Shown in pieces: positions 17,959-26,945 of a DNA stretch of 64,000 nucleotides. The translations under genes were made by a program, and so were the position numbers. Below the pieces are notes generated by a model. The model was not told the origin of the DNA. It made no database searches and was given only the letters and a program-made list of their open reading frames with translations. Source of the DNA: UBA2965 sp036526135 (GTDB lineage: Bacteria > Pseudomonadota > Gammaproteobacteria > Pseudomonadales > Azotimanducaceae); NCBI GenBank assembly GCA_036526135.1, contig DATCZA010000008.1, positions 62,001 to 126,000 on the forward strand. The letters are read 5' to 3'. Position 1 is the first letter of the stretch, and every line of letters starts with the position of its first letter.

Positions 17959-18710
17959 CGCGAGTCCCGAATGGATTCCAGGAACAACTCGACCTCGGGC
18001 CAGTCCCGGGCCGCCGGCTCCAGGCGTCGACAGGCATCCTGAATGGTCCTGCCCTCGCGATAGACGACCCTGTGCGCGCTGCGAAGCGCGTCGATGAGCT
18101 CCTTGGAGTAACCGCGCCGCCGCATCCCTTCGATGTTCAGGCCAATGGCAGAGGCCGGATTGCCCATCACCGTCATGTAGGCCGGCACGTCCTTCAGCAC
18201 CAGGCTCATGCCTGAAATGTGGGAGTAGGCGCCGATCCGGCGAAACTGCGGGACGCCCGAGTAACCGCCGAAATTGGCATGATCTCCTACCCTCACATGC
18301 CCGGAGATGGACGAGTTGTTCGCCATGATCACGTGATCGCCCACGATGCAGTCATGGCCCACGTGCACGTATGCCATGAGCAGACAATGGCTGCCGATCA
18401 CGGTTCTGCCGAGATCCTGCATCATGCCGCGATGAATGGTGACGCCCTCGCGGATCACGTTGTCGTCGCCGATCTCCAGGGTGGTGGGCTCCCCGTGATA
18501 CGCCATGGCCGGCGTGTCCTCGCCCACCGTGGCGAACTGGTAAATCTTGTTGTTGCGGCCGATTCGGGTTGGGCCCCTGATGATCACATGGGGCGCGACC
18601 CAGCAGCCGTCGCCGATCACCACGTCGGGGCCGATGAACGTCCACGGACCGATAGTGACGCCTTCCCCGATGACCGCGCTCGGGTCGATGATGGCGCGCG
18701 GGTCGATCAC
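17910..18710 (-). CDS. lpxA: Acyl-ACP-UDP-N-acetylglucosamine O-acyltransferase
   Basis: LpxA performs the first step of lipid A synthesis, 3-O-acylation of UDP-GlcNAc. It is a left-handed beta-helix trimer: hexapeptide repeats run from IDPSAVIGEGVTIGPW to about residue 185, with the catalytic His in MAYVHVGHDCIVGDH. The helical tail carries NIEGMRRRGYS. I start at GTG 18708-18710, one base after the fabZ stop with GGAAG upstream, giving 266 residues (E. coli 262). The frame could extend to 18755 but would overlap fabZ. Confidence 0.95.
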   Translation of the reverse strand: MIDPRAIIDPSAVIGEGVTIGPWTFIGPDVVIGDGCWVAPHVIIRGPTRIGRNNKIYQFATVGEDTPAMAYHGEPTTLEIGDDNVIREGVTIHRGMMQDLGRTVIGSHCLLMAYVHVGHDCIVGDHVIMANNSSISGHVRVGDHANFGGYSGVPQFRRIGAYSHISGMSLVLKDVPAYMTVMGNPASAIGLNIEGMRRRGYSKELIDALRSAHRVVYREGRTIQDACRRLEPAARDWPEVELFLESIRDSRWGIVRPRGRGGETRN

Positions 18711-18711
18711 C

Positions 18712-19149
18712 TCAGAGCTTCCGTTCCATGCAGGCGATCTCCGCAGTGCAGGCAAGATCGTCGTCCACGAACGCCGCGAGCTTGAATTTCATCAGCCCCC
18801 GCCGGTCTGCCACCAGCTCGCTCTCCATCATCAGGCGGTCACCGGGCACCACCGGACGCTTGAATCGGGTGTTGTCGATGCTCGCCAGATAGTAGAGGTA
18901 GCCATCCGAAGGGCGCCGGTCATGGGTCTCGAAGGCCAGCACGCCCGAGAGCTGCGCCATGGCTTCGACGATGAGAACGCCCGGCATCACGGGGTTGCCT
19001 GGAAAGTGACCGTTGAAGAAGTCTTCGTTGAAGGTCACGTTCTTGAATCCCCGAATCCGCTCCCCCGGGACGATTTCCAGCACGCGGTCCACGAGAAGCA
19101 GCGGGTAGCGATGGGGGAGATAGTCGAAGATTTCGGTGATGTCTTTCAT
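18712..19149 (-). CDS. fabZ: 3-hydroxyacyl-ACP dehydratase FabZ
   Basis: FabZ dehydrates 3-hydroxyacyl-ACP in fatty acid elongation and so competes with LpxA and LpxD for the same hydroxyacyl-ACP pool. The hot-dog protein has YLPHRYPLLLVDRV and the active-site His and Glu in GHFPGNPVMPGVLIVEAMAQ (His in GHFPG, Glu in IVEAM). From ATG 19147-19149 it is 145 residues, like Pseudomonas FabZ (146). An upstream in-frame TTG at 19200 would add 17 unconserved residues. It sits between lpxD and lpxA as usual. Confidence 0.95.
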   Translation of the reverse strand: MKDITEIFDYLPHRYPLLLVDRVLEIVPGERIRGFKNVTFNEDFFNGHFPGNPVMPGVLIVEAMAQLSGVLAFETHDRRPSDGYLYYLASIDNTRFKRPVVPGDRLMMESELVADRRGLMKFKLAAFVDDDLACTAEIACMERKL

Positions 19150-19209
19150 GCCGATGACCACGTTCTTTGTCGGGTTTGCGCTGATCGACCCGAAAGCCAA
19201 AACTGCCGA

Positions 19210-20253
19210 TCAGCCTGTCTGGTCCTTTACCTTCTTCTCGAGGTCCGCCACTCGCCGGAACAGATCGTCCAGCCGGCGCAGCCGCATGGCGTTCCGCTTC
19301 CAGCGCGGATGGGTCTCGTGCAGCACCGAGCCCGAATACACACCGGGCCGATCGATGGAAACCATCACGTTGGTCCCGCCACTGAGCACTACCCCATCGG
19401 CCAGCTCCACAGGCCCGCCTCCGCCGATGCCGCATTTGCCGGCGAGCACACAGTGTCTGCCGATTCGTGTGCTTCCCGCAATCCCCACGCACCCGCAGAT
19501 CACGGTGTGGGCGCCGATGTGGCAGTTGTGGCCGATCTGCACCTGGTTGTCGATCTTGACCCCATCCTCGATGACCGTGTCTTCGATGGCGCCGCAGTCG
19601 ATGGTGGTTCCCGCGCCGATGCTGACGTCCGCGCCGATTGACACGCCGCCGAGCTGGGCAATGGGTTCCAGGCTACCGTTTGATGACGGCGTGAACCCGA
19701 AACCGTCGGCCCCGATCACCACGCCGCTGTGGGCCGTGCTGCGCGCGCCGATCTTCACGCGAGGGTAGATCACTACCCCCGGCATCAAGGTTACCTCCTC
19801 GCCGATCCGGCAGTCTTCCCCCACCACGACGTGGGCGTGCAGCCTGGCACCCGCGGACACCCGGGTTCTCGCCCCCACGACCACGCCCGGGCCCAGCCGG
19901 GCACCGGGCTCGACCACCGCCTCGGGATGAATCTCCGCTGTGGGGTGAAGTCCCTCCGCAAGCTCGGGTCGCCGGGTGAAGAGCTGTGAAACCAGGGCAA
20001 ATGACAGGTATGGGTTCTCCGAGACCAGGGCGTTGCCGTCCCACAACGGCAGATCTGCCTCCCGGAGAATCAGCGCGGTTGCCCGCGTACCGGCCAGATG
20101 TTTTCGGTACGCGGGGCTCGAAAGATGGCTCACTTCGCCCGCCTCGGCCGTCGCGAGGCTCCCCAGCCCGTTGATTACCGCATTGGCGTCGCCAACGAGG
20201 CGGGCCTGGATGTGGTCAGCGAGCTCTCCAAGCGTATAGGCCGGCTCGCTCAT
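19210..20253 (-). CDS. lpxD: UDP-3-O-(3-hydroxyacyl)glucosamine N-acyltransferase
   Basis: LpxD adds the second (amide-linked) hydroxyacyl chain in lipid A synthesis. The 347-residue product has an N-terminal uridine-binding domain (about residues 1-100), a left-handed beta-helix of hexapeptide repeats, and a C-terminal helix (RRLDDLFRRVADLEKKV). The catalytic His region is DNQVQIGHNCHIGAHT, and the conserved GADGFGF is present. The ATG at 20251-20253 lies 5 nt after the skp stop. The lpxD-fabZ-lpxA-lpxB order is the standard lipid A cluster. Confidence 0.96.
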   Translation of the reverse strand: MSEPAYTLGELADHIQARLVGDANAVINGLGSLATAEAGEVSHLSSPAYRKHLAGTRATALILREADLPLWDGNALVSENPYLSFALVSQLFTRRPELAEGLHPTAEIHPEAVVEPGARLGPGVVVGARTRVSAGARLHAHVVVGEDCRIGEEVTLMPGVVIYPRVKIGARSTAHSGVVIGADGFGFTPSSNGSLEPIAQLGGVSIGADVSIGAGTTIDCGAIEDTVIEDGVKIDNQVQIGHNCHIGAHTVICGCVGIAGSTRIGRHCVLAGKCGIGGGGPVELADGVVLSGGTNVMVSIDRPGVYSGSVLHETHPRWKRNAMRLRRLDDLFRRVADLEKKVKDQTG

Positions 20254-20258
20254 TCGGT

Positions 20259-20768
20259 CTACTGACGGTTCTCGTTCAGCTTCTCGGTGACCTTGCGTGT
20301 GATGTCATGTTTCGAGTTGACGTAGTAGAGGTTTCCGCGCTGCATGATCATGTCGTAGCCCTCGAGCTCGATCAGGTCCTTGAGCACCTTGTCGATCTTG
20401 GGCAACATCTGGCCGAGCAGCTCCTGGCGTCTATCGTTGACTTCTTTCTGCAGCTTGTTGACGAGGAACTGGTAATCGATCTGCTTGTCCTCGATGTCCT
20501 TCTGCACCTTGCGCTGCTCTGTGGCGCTCATCACCTCGCCGTCTTTCTGCAGCTTTTCCTGCAGCGCAACAATCTCCTCGCCGAGACCTCTCACCTCGTC
20601 CTGCTCCTTCTGCAGCTCCGACTGTATCTGCTGCAGCAGCACTTTGGCCTCTTCGCTTTCGGCCAGCGCCCGCTCGGTATCGAGGACGGCAATCTTCAGC
20701 TCCGCCCACGCCACACCCGCGGTGAGCGCGAGAAAGCACAACGACCAACTGGCAAACTTCTTAATCAC
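20259..20768 (-). CDS. skp: Periplasmic chaperone Skp/OmpH
   Basis: Skp is the trimeric jellyfish-shaped chaperone that holds unfolded outer-membrane proteins for the BAM complex. From GTG 20766-20768, which has AGGAGAT five bases upstream, the product is 169 residues with a signal peptide ending in GVAWA. The mature part (ELKIAVLDTERAL) continues into a long coiled coil rich in Gln, Glu and Lys (about residues 45-125). It ends in a short beta region. The frame reaches back to 20795 on another GTG, but the SD decides for 20768. It sits between bamA and lpxD as in most relatives. Confidence 0.94.
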   Translation of the reverse strand: MIKKFASWSLCFLALTAGVAWAELKIAVLDTERALAESEEAKVLLQQIQSELQKEQDEVRGLGEEIVALQEKLQKDGEVMSATEQRKVQKDIEDKQIDYQFLVNKLQKEVNDRRQELLGQMLPKIDKVLKDLIELEGYDMIMQRGNLYYVNSKHDITRKVTEKLNENRQ

Positions 20769-20926
20769 AACACATCTCCTGCGTAATTCTGTCACTCGTA
20801 GAAAGATACAACCCGTCTACCGACCCGGCTCTAAACCGGGCCGCTGACGAAACATGTGACAATCAATTTTCGCGGCCGTTCTGACGGCTCTGTTATACGT
20901 TTGTCCGCAAAGCCGCGCATTGTACC
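20769..20926. other. bamA-skp intergenic region
   Basis: This 158-bp gap contains the skp SD and a small GC hairpin (CCCGG, 7-nt loop, CCGGG, at 20824-20840) without a following T run. A promoter for the skp-lpx genes may lie here, but I cannot identify convincing -35/-10 elements. Confidence 0.4.
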
Positions 20927-23269
20927 TCAGAACGTGCGGCCAAGCTCAAACTGAAATCCTTCGGTCTCATCCTCAGGCCCCGTGTTGAACGCCTTGGCGA
21001 TGCTGAACGTCATCGGGCCCATGCCGGTCAACCAGGTAACACCCATCCCCACGGAATAGCGGAGTTCTCCGAAATCAAACCCGAAGCAGTACTCGCTGAC
21101 GTCGGGGCACTGGGTGTTGAATACGTTGCCGACGTCGAAAAAGATGACCGGCCGGAACTGTCTGCTGTCCTCGACGAAGGGCAGAGGGAAAATCAGCTCC
21201 AGGCTGCCCTCGACGAGCAGGTTGCCGCCGAAGGGGTCGGGGTCGTCGATGAAGAAGTCGTTGTCCACGGGCGTCGTGCGCGGCCCCAGGGTGCTTTGCT
21301 CGAACCCGCGAACAGAGCCGTAACCGCCCGAGTAGAAGTGCTCGAAGAACGGTAGCGCTTCCGTTTTCCCGTAGCCGTCACCAAAGCCCAGCTCCGTCCG
21401 GGCCCGGATGGTCCAGCCTCTCAGGAAGGGCATGGGGAAGTATGCCTGGGCGTTGTAGACGACCTTGTAGAACTGCAGATCGCTCCCGGGTATCGAAACC
21501 TCGAGGGCCAGCGACTGCGATCGCCCGCGCGTAGGGAAGAGCCCGCGATTCAACGTGGAGCTGTTCCAGGATAGATTGCCCTTGAAATTCAGCGCGGTGT
21601 TGCCGTTCTTGATGATGAACTCGGTGATTTCCTTGGCCGCCGCGAACCCCTCGGTGATCTCGGTGTACTCGATGATGCCGCCGAAGTTGATGCGCTGAGT
21701 TTCACCGATGGGAAAGCCGAACGTGATCCCCCCTCCGTAGGCATCGGTGGAGTACCTGGCTATGTTGCGCGCGTCGTAATCGAGCCGGCGGGCAAAGAGG
21801 TTGAATCCCCGGCTGATACTGTCCAGCGTGTAGTAGGGGTTGAAGTAGTTGAAGCTGATGGACTGCTGGAAGTCCGAGTAGCTGATGCCGAGCCCGAGGC
21901 TGTTCCCGGTGCCGAGCACGTTGTTCTCCTGATAGTTGCCGCCGACGATGAGACCGTAACCCTGGGAGTAGCCGAGCGTCGCGGAGACGCTCCCCGACGG
22001 CTGCTCTTCCACCGTGAACTCCACGTCGATCTGATCGTCGGTCCCCGGAACCTCGGGCGTTTCCACGCTGACGCCCTTGAAATAGCCGAGCCGCTCGAGC
22101 CGGACCTTGGAGAAGTCGATCTGCGCCGTGGAAGCCCAGCCCCCTTCCATCTGCCGCATCTCTCTGCGCATCACCTCGTCCTGGGTGACCTTGTTGCCGG
22201 CAAAGGAAACACGGCGCACGTATGCCCGCTTGCCGGAATCCACGTTGAACACGACCTCGACCGTGCCGTCCTCGCTGACGCGAGGTACGCCCGAGGCGGA
22301 TGCGAACGTGTAACCGGAGTTGCCGAGGGCTTGGGTGAGCCGTTCCTCCGTTGCGGTGACGAGAGCCTGAGAGAAAACCTGCCCCTCGGCCACGAGGAAC
22401 AGACGCTTGAGGTCGTCGGGGTTCACGTCGCTGAGCTCGCCGATCAGGTTGACGCCGCTGACCGTGTACTTGTCGCCTTCCTCTATGTTCACCGTGATGT
22501 AGACCTGGCGCCGGTCCGGCGTGATGCTCACCTGGGTCGACTCGATGTCGAACTCCACATAGCCGCGATCGCGGTAGTAGGACTCCAGCTTCTCCAGATC
22601 GGCCGTGAGCTTCTCCCGCGCGTACTTGTCGTCGTTGCGGTAGAAGGAAAAGAGGCTCGGGTGCTGCAACTCCAGCTGATCGAGCAGCTCTTCCTGCTCG
22701 AAGACCTCGTCGCCGACGATGTTGATGTGCCGGATGCCGGAAGTCTTTCCTTCCTCGATTTCGATCTTGATGGCCACACGATTCCGGGGCAGCTGCTCAA
22801 CCTGGGTGTCGATGGCGGCGCCGTAACGGCCCTGAGAAACGTACTGCCGCTCCAGCTCCAGCCCGACCCGCTCCAGGGTCGCCTGCTTGAAGATTTCCCC
22901 CTCCCGCAGTCCCTGCTGGCCCAGCCCGTCGAGGAGCGCGTCCGTCTTGATCGCCTTGTTGCCGTCGATCTCGATGCTCTCGATGGCCGGCCGTTCCTTG
23001 AACGTGACCACCAGGATGTCGCCGTCGCGAGCCATGCGGATGTCGTCGAAATAGCCCGACCTGAACAGCAGGCGTACCAGCTGGCGGACGCTCACCTCGT
23101 CGATGGTGTCCCCGACGCTCACGGGGAGCACGTTGAAAACCGTCCCCGCGGACACCCGCTGAAGACCCTGCAAACGTATGTCCGATATGGTGAAGGCGTC
23201 TGCCCGAGCCAGACTTGCCGACCCGAGCAGGGCCAGCAGCACAACGATTCGCGCTCCCCTCCCCGTCAT
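20927..23269 (-). CDS. bamA: Outer membrane protein assembly factor BamA
   Basis: BamA is the Omp85 channel that inserts beta-barrel proteins into the outer membrane. The 780-residue protein has a signal peptide (LLALLGSASLARA), five POTRA repeats (about residues 25-420) and a C-terminal 16-strand barrel. The loop-6 VRGF motif appears as GSVRGFEQ, and the chain ends in the aromatic barrel signature LGRTF. The ATG is at 23267-23269, 4 nt after rseP. It is grouped with skp, its functional partner, and rseP, which cuts RseA when barrel assembly fails. Confidence 0.97.
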   Translation of the reverse strand: MTGRGARIVVLLALLGSASLARADAFTISDIRLQGLQRVSAGTVFNVLPVSVGDTIDEVSVRQLVRLLFRSGYFDDIRMARDGDILVVTFKERPAIESIEIDGNKAIKTDALLDGLGQQGLREGEIFKQATLERVGLELERQYVSQGRYGAAIDTQVEQLPRNRVAIKIEIEEGKTSGIRHINIVGDEVFEQEELLDQLELQHPSLFSFYRNDDKYAREKLTADLEKLESYYRDRGYVEFDIESTQVSITPDRRQVYITVNIEEGDKYTVSGVNLIGELSDVNPDDLKRLFLVAEGQVFSQALVTATEERLTQALGNSGYTFASASGVPRVSEDGTVEVVFNVDSGKRAYVRRVSFAGNKVTQDEVMRREMRQMEGGWASTAQIDFSKVRLERLGYFKGVSVETPEVPGTDDQIDVEFTVEEQPSGSVSATLGYSQGYGLIVGGNYQENNVLGTGNSLGLGISYSDFQQSISFNYFNPYYTLDSISRGFNLFARRLDYDARNIARYSTDAYGGGITFGFPIGETQRINFGGIIEYTEITEGFAAAKEITEFIIKNGNTALNFKGNLSWNSSTLNRGLFPTRGRSQSLALEVSIPGSDLQFYKVVYNAQAYFPMPFLRGWTIRARTELGFGDGYGKTEALPFFEHFYSGGYGSVRGFEQSTLGPRTTPVDNDFFIDDPDPFGGNLLVEGSLELIFPLPFVEDSRQFRPVIFFDVGNVFNTQCPDVSEYCFGFDFGELRYSVGMGVTWLTGMGPMTFSIAKAFNTGPEDETEGFQFELGRTF

Positions 23270-23273
23270 CGTT

Positions 23274-24608
23274 TCAGAGCAGCCTGGAGATGTCGTTGTA
23301 GATCGCCAGCAGCATCAGGCTGGCCACCATGAACAGGCCGATCTGGGTCCCCAGAATCTGAACCCGCTCGGAGACCGGCCGGCCGGTAACCGCCTCCGCC
23401 CCGCAAAACAGGATGTGGCCCCCGTCGAGAATGGGAATGGGCAGCAGGTTGAGCACGCCCAGCGAGATGCTGAGCAGCGCGAGAACGCTGAAGAAGAAGC
23501 GCCACCCCGAGCGGGCCGAGTCACCGGCCACCTTCGCGATGGTGATGGGCCCACTGAGATTCTTGACGGACACGTGCCCGGTGATCATCTTCTTGAGCAG
23601 GCCAAGCGTCAGCGCGGTCTTGTCCCAGGACTCCCAGAGGCTCTTGGGAACGGCAGCAAGCACGCCGTACCGGATCTCCTTGGTGTACGCGCCCACCCCG
23701 AGGAAGCCGGTCACCTCGCCGCCGGCAGCTTCCTGGACGTCCGGCGTCACGTCCAGCACCAGCACCTGTCCGGAACGGTCTACGGTCACGCTCAAGCGCC
23801 GGTCCGGGGCATTGCGTATCAGATCCACCCATTGGCCCCAGTCGGCGACCGCCTCTCCATCAACAGAGACGATCCGATCCCAGCGACGGAACCCGGCGCG
23901 CTCTGCCGGGCTGTCCGGCACCACCTGGGCGACGATGGGGGGCAGTGCGGGCACGATCCCGAGCGAGCCGAGCAGATCCGGTTCGTCAACACCGGTGTGC
24001 CAGCTGGAAATCGGCACGGCACCGGAGCGTACCGAATCCGATCCGGGTCTCCGGGTAGTGAGCTCGATCTCGCCGCTCTCGCCCAGCCGCCCCGCGAGCG
24101 CCATGTTCACCGCCTGCCAGGAGGACGTCTCGACGCCGTCCACGGCGATGAGCTCCTCGTGCTCGCGCAGCCCCGCCCTGCCGATGGCGGAATCCGCCCC
24201 TACGCTGCCCAGAAGCGGGGCGTAGGTGATCGTACCGATCACAAAGAGCACCCAGTAGACGATGATGGCCAGCAGGAAATTGGCAGCCGGCCCGCCCAAA
24301 GCGATGGCCATGCGCCACCAGACGCTGAGCTCGTTGTAGGAGACGTCCGTGCTGCGGCGGTCGTACTCGATGACGCCAGGCTCCCGCTCGTCGAGCATTC
24401 TCACGTAGCCGCCCAGCGGAATGTACGCAAGAGCGAACTCGGTGCCGCGCCGGTCGCGCCACGACCAGAAAGGTTTCCCGAAGCCGACCGAGAAGCGGAC
24501 GACGGTGACGCCCGACCAGCGCGCGATGACGAAATGACCCAGTTCGTGGAAAGTCACCAGGACGCCGAGAGTCACCAGCAGGGCAAGGGGATATTGCAGA
24601 AAATCCAT
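23274..24608 (-). CDS. rseP: Site-2 zinc protease RseP
   Basis: RseP is an intramembrane metalloprotease that makes the second cut in anti-sigma RseA, releasing sigma-E; it can also clear signal-peptide remnants. From ATG 24606-24608 the protein is 444 residues (E. coli 450). The zinc motif HELGH is at 21-25 in the first membrane helix. Two PDZ domains occupy the middle (VGADSAIGRAG, VVPDSPAERAGFRRWDRI), and the third-helix LDG motif is in PIPILDGGH. An upstream TTG at 24638 would add 10 unconserved residues. dxr (ispC), normally between cdsA and rseP, is absent. Confidence 0.96.
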   Translation of the reverse strand: MDFLQYPLALLVTLGVLVTFHELGHFVIARWSGVTVVRFSVGFGKPFWSWRDRRGTEFALAYIPLGGYVRMLDEREPGVIEYDRRSTDVSYNELSVWWRMAIALGGPAANFLLAIIVYWVLFVIGTITYAPLLGSVGADSAIGRAGLREHEELIAVDGVETSSWQAVNMALAGRLGESGEIELTTRRPGSDSVRSGAVPISSWHTGVDEPDLLGSLGIVPALPPIVAQVVPDSPAERAGFRRWDRIVSVDGEAVADWGQWVDLIRNAPDRRLSVTVDRSGQVLVLDVTPDVQEAAGGEVTGFLGVGAYTKEIRYGVLAAVPKSLWESWDKTALTLGLLKKMITGHVSVKNLSGPITIAKVAGDSARSGWRFFFSVLALLSISLGVLNLLPIPILDGGHILFCGAEAVTGRPVSERVQILGTQIGLFMVASLMLLAIYNDISRLL

Positions 24609-24728
24609 AAACTGAGTGCGACAGATGCCCCGTATCAAAACTTCAGACAGCAGCGGTGCTCGCCGGTTCGCCCCGCCCTGGAATTACCCGACCGTCGTAA
24701 AGACCATCGGCGAGCGCATCATAATGGA
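24609..24728. other. cdsA-rseP gap, empty position of dxr/ispC
   Basis: In E. coli and Pseudomonas the roughly 1.2-kb dxr gene lies here. Only 120 bp remain, with no reading frame resembling Dxr and no repeat or mobile-element scar that I can see. Confidence 0.6.
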
Positions 24729-25520
24729 TCAGCGAGCGAGAATCAGCGCGAAAACCGGCAGCACCGCCAGGAGGGAGTCGATTCTGTCCAGGATACCTCC
24801 GTGTCCGGGAAGTAAGTTGCTCGAATCTTTGACGCCCCGCACCCGCTTGATCACGCTCTCGAAAAGGTCACCGAATATGGAGACCACGACGAGCCCTGCG
24901 ACCGCGAGCAGCCACCAGGCTGGCAGACCCAGCACCAGCAAAGCGCCACCGCAAAGCGCGAGGCTGACCAGCATGCCGCCAAAGGCCCCTTCCCAGGTCT
25001 TGCCGGGGCTTACGGCCGGCGCCAGCTTGCGCCGGCCGAATCGCCGCCCTGCGAAATAGGCCCCCACGTCGGCGCTCCAGACCAGCACGAGCAACCACAT
25101 GACCCAGTTGGCTCCGCCGCTTCCGGGCTCGCCACGCACCTCTACGACCGCCGACCATGCGCCCCAGAGAACGAACAGGCCCAACAGGCCGTTGCTCCAG
25201 GGTTCCCGGACAACGGCAGCGGTCGCGGGGTATGTCAATACCAGGCCCGCCGCCACGATCCAGACGATGGATCCGACCACAATGGCCAGCCCGAACCCTC
25301 TATCGAGCCACCAGGTCATCCCGGCGGCCACCACGAACAGCGCGGCGTAAGCCAGACGCGACCAGAACCGGCGCAGCCCGATGAGCCCCCCCCACTCGTA
25401 GGCGCCCAGGGCAGCCACCAGGCCGTAGGCAACGGCGAACCAGGAGGCGGGGAGCAGATACAGCGCAGCGACGGCGAGCGGCGCTATGATCAGGGCAGTG
25501 AGGATCCGGGTCCGCAGCAC
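24729..25520 (-). CDS. cdsA: Phosphatidate cytidylyltransferase
   Basis: CdsA makes CDP-diacylglycerol from phosphatidic acid and CTP, the branch point of phospholipid synthesis. The 263-residue polytopic protein has about seven membrane segments and the family signature across SVIKRVRGVKDSS and LLPGHGGILDRIDS near its C-terminus, containing the metal-binding acidic residues. The start is GTG at 25518-25520, 80 nt downstream of uppS. Its substrate is made by the PlsB route, and plsB is also in this window. Confidence 0.95.
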   Translation of the reverse strand: MLRTRILTALIIAPLAVAALYLLPASWFAVAYGLVAALGAYEWGGLIGLRRFWSRLAYAALFVVAAGMTWWLDRGFGLAIVVGSIVWIVAAGLVLTYPATAAVVREPWSNGLLGLFVLWGAWSAVVEVRGEPGSGGANWVMWLLVLVWSADVGAYFAGRRFGRRKLAPAVSPGKTWEGAFGGMLVSLALCGGALLVLGLPAWWLLAVAGLVVVSIFGDLFESVIKRVRGVKDSSNLLPGHGGILDRIDSLLAVLPVFALILAR

Positions 25521-25600
25521 GGCTCAGACCACTGTCGGTCGCATCGGTGAGGACGGCTGCCGGGGTAGAGCTCGCCGCTCGTGCCCGGGCAACGGGCTCG

Positions 25601-26368
25601 TCATGTTCGACGGCCGAAGCGACGCTGGCGGTCATCGAACCAGTTCAGCGCTTCATGCAGGCAGGCCGCATCGAAATCCGGCCAGTACGTGTCGGTGAAG
25701 TAGAGTTCGGTGTAGGCGAAATCCCAGAGCAGGAAATTGCTGATCCGATGATCTCCGCCCGTCCGGATACAGATGTCGGGATCGGGTAGCCCGCCCAGGG
25801 AGAGATGGGCGGCAAACCGTTCCTCGTCGATTTCCTCCAGGCTGCATTCGCCCTCGCGAACTTGCCGCGCAAGGGCGCGGGCGGCCTGGGCAATATCCCA
25901 ACGCCCACCGAAATTGACGGCGACGTTGAGCGACATGCGCGAGTTGTCCCTGGTCATGGCTTCCGCACGGTTCATCTCCATCTGCAGATCCGAGGGAAAC
26001 CGGCTCCTGTCCCCGATGATCTGAAGCCGCACTTCCCGGCGATGGAGCTCATCGAGATCGTTTTCCATGACGTTGCGCATGAGATCCATCAGCAGGTTCA
26101 CCTCCTGGCGGGGTCGCTGCCAGTTCTCCGTGCTGAAGGCGAAAAGGGTAAGACAGGTGACGCCCCGGTCGGCGCACGCCTCGGCCACCGGCCGCACGTT
26201 TCGGGCGCCGGTCCGATGGCCTGCCGCACCCGGCAACCGCCGCCGTTTTGCCCACCGATGGTTACCATCCATGATGATGGCCACGTGCCGAGGGCAACCG
26301 GCTTCCCCGCCTTCCTCGCGGGGGGCATCTAATTCGACTTTCTCCAAGCCTGGCGTACGTTCTGCCAT
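25601..26368 (-). CDS. uppS: Undecaprenyl diphosphate synthase (cis-prenyltransferase)
   Basis: UppS condenses farnesyl diphosphate with eight isopentenyl diphosphates to make the C55 carrier for peptidoglycan and O-antigen. The 255-residue product has the active-site IIMDGNHRWAKRR (Asp34), FAFSTENWQRP and the pyrophosphate-binding IRTGGDHRISNFLLW. In nearly all relatives the last motif reads TGGEHRISNFLLW; the Glu (Glu213 in E. coli, which helps bind magnesium) is Asp here, a conservative but uncommon change. The ATG at 26366-26368 is 19 nt after frr. Confidence 0.95.
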   Translation of the reverse strand: MAERTPGLEKVELDAPREEGGEAGCPRHVAIIMDGNHRWAKRRRLPGAAGHRTGARNVRPVAEACADRGVTCLTLFAFSTENWQRPRQEVNLLMDLMRNVMENDLDELHRREVRLQIIGDRSRFPSDLQMEMNRAEAMTRDNSRMSLNVAVNFGGRWDIAQAARALARQVREGECSLEEIDEERFAAHLSLGGLPDPDICIRTGGDHRISNFLLWDFAYTELYFTDTYWPDFDAACLHEALNWFDDRQRRFGRRT

Positions 26369-26387
26369 GGTGTTCCAGCTCGCCCGG

Positions 26388-26945
26388 TCAAATTTCCAGT
26401 AAATCGGCTTCCTTGGCCGCGAGCACCTCGTCGATGGAATCGATGTGCCGGTCAGTCAGCTTCTGAACGTCGTCTTCCGCCTTGTGCGCTTCGTCCTCGG
26501 CAGCTTCCTTATCCTTGACCAGCTCGCGAATGTGCTGAATCGCGTCCCGCCGGATGTTGCGAATGGCGATCCGGGCATTTTCAGCCTCCTGCTTCGCCTG
26601 CTTGGCAAGGTCTCGGCGGTTTTCCTCGGTGAGTGCCGGCAGCGGCACTCGCACCAGATCACCGGTGGATGCGGGCGTGATCCCCAGATCGCTCTTTAAA
26701 ATGGCCTTTTCAATATCCGGGACGAGGTTCTTCTCCCAGGGCGAAATCACCAGCGTGCGGGCATCTTCGACGGTAATCGAGGCCACCTGGTTCAAAGGGG
26801 TGTAGTTTCCGTAGTAAGCGACCTCGATGCCGTCGAGAAGGCTCGGATTGGCACGGCCGGTCCGGATCCGCGAAAGATTCACCTGCAGCGACGACAACGA
26901 CTTGTCCATGCGCTCGTTCGCATCCTGCTTGATTTCTTCGATCAT
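26388..26945 (-). CDS. frr: Ribosome recycling factor
   Basis: RRF works with EF-G to split the post-termination ribosome. The 185-residue product has the expected length and the family features LSRIRTGRANPSLLDGI, YYGNYTPLNQVASI and RRDLAKQAKQEAENARIAIRN (shown by its ends). The ATG at 26943-26945 overlaps the pyrH stop by 4 nt, and uppS follows after 19 nt. This is the usual tsf-pyrH-frr-uppS order. Confidence 0.97.
   Translation of the reverse strand: MIEEIKQDANERMDKSLSSLQVNLSRIRTGRANPSLLDGIEVAYYGNYTPLNQVASITVEDARTLVISPWEKNLVPDIEKAILKSDLGITPASTGDLVRVPLPALTEENRRDLAKQAKQEAENARIAIRNIRRDAIQHIRELVKDKEAAEDEAHKAEDDVQKLTDRHIDSIDEVLAAKEADLLEI

Noticed and set aside
23178..24815. 545-codon open frame on the plus strand
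   Set aside because: It is antisense to rseP, with the HELGH and PDZ motifs on the other strand.
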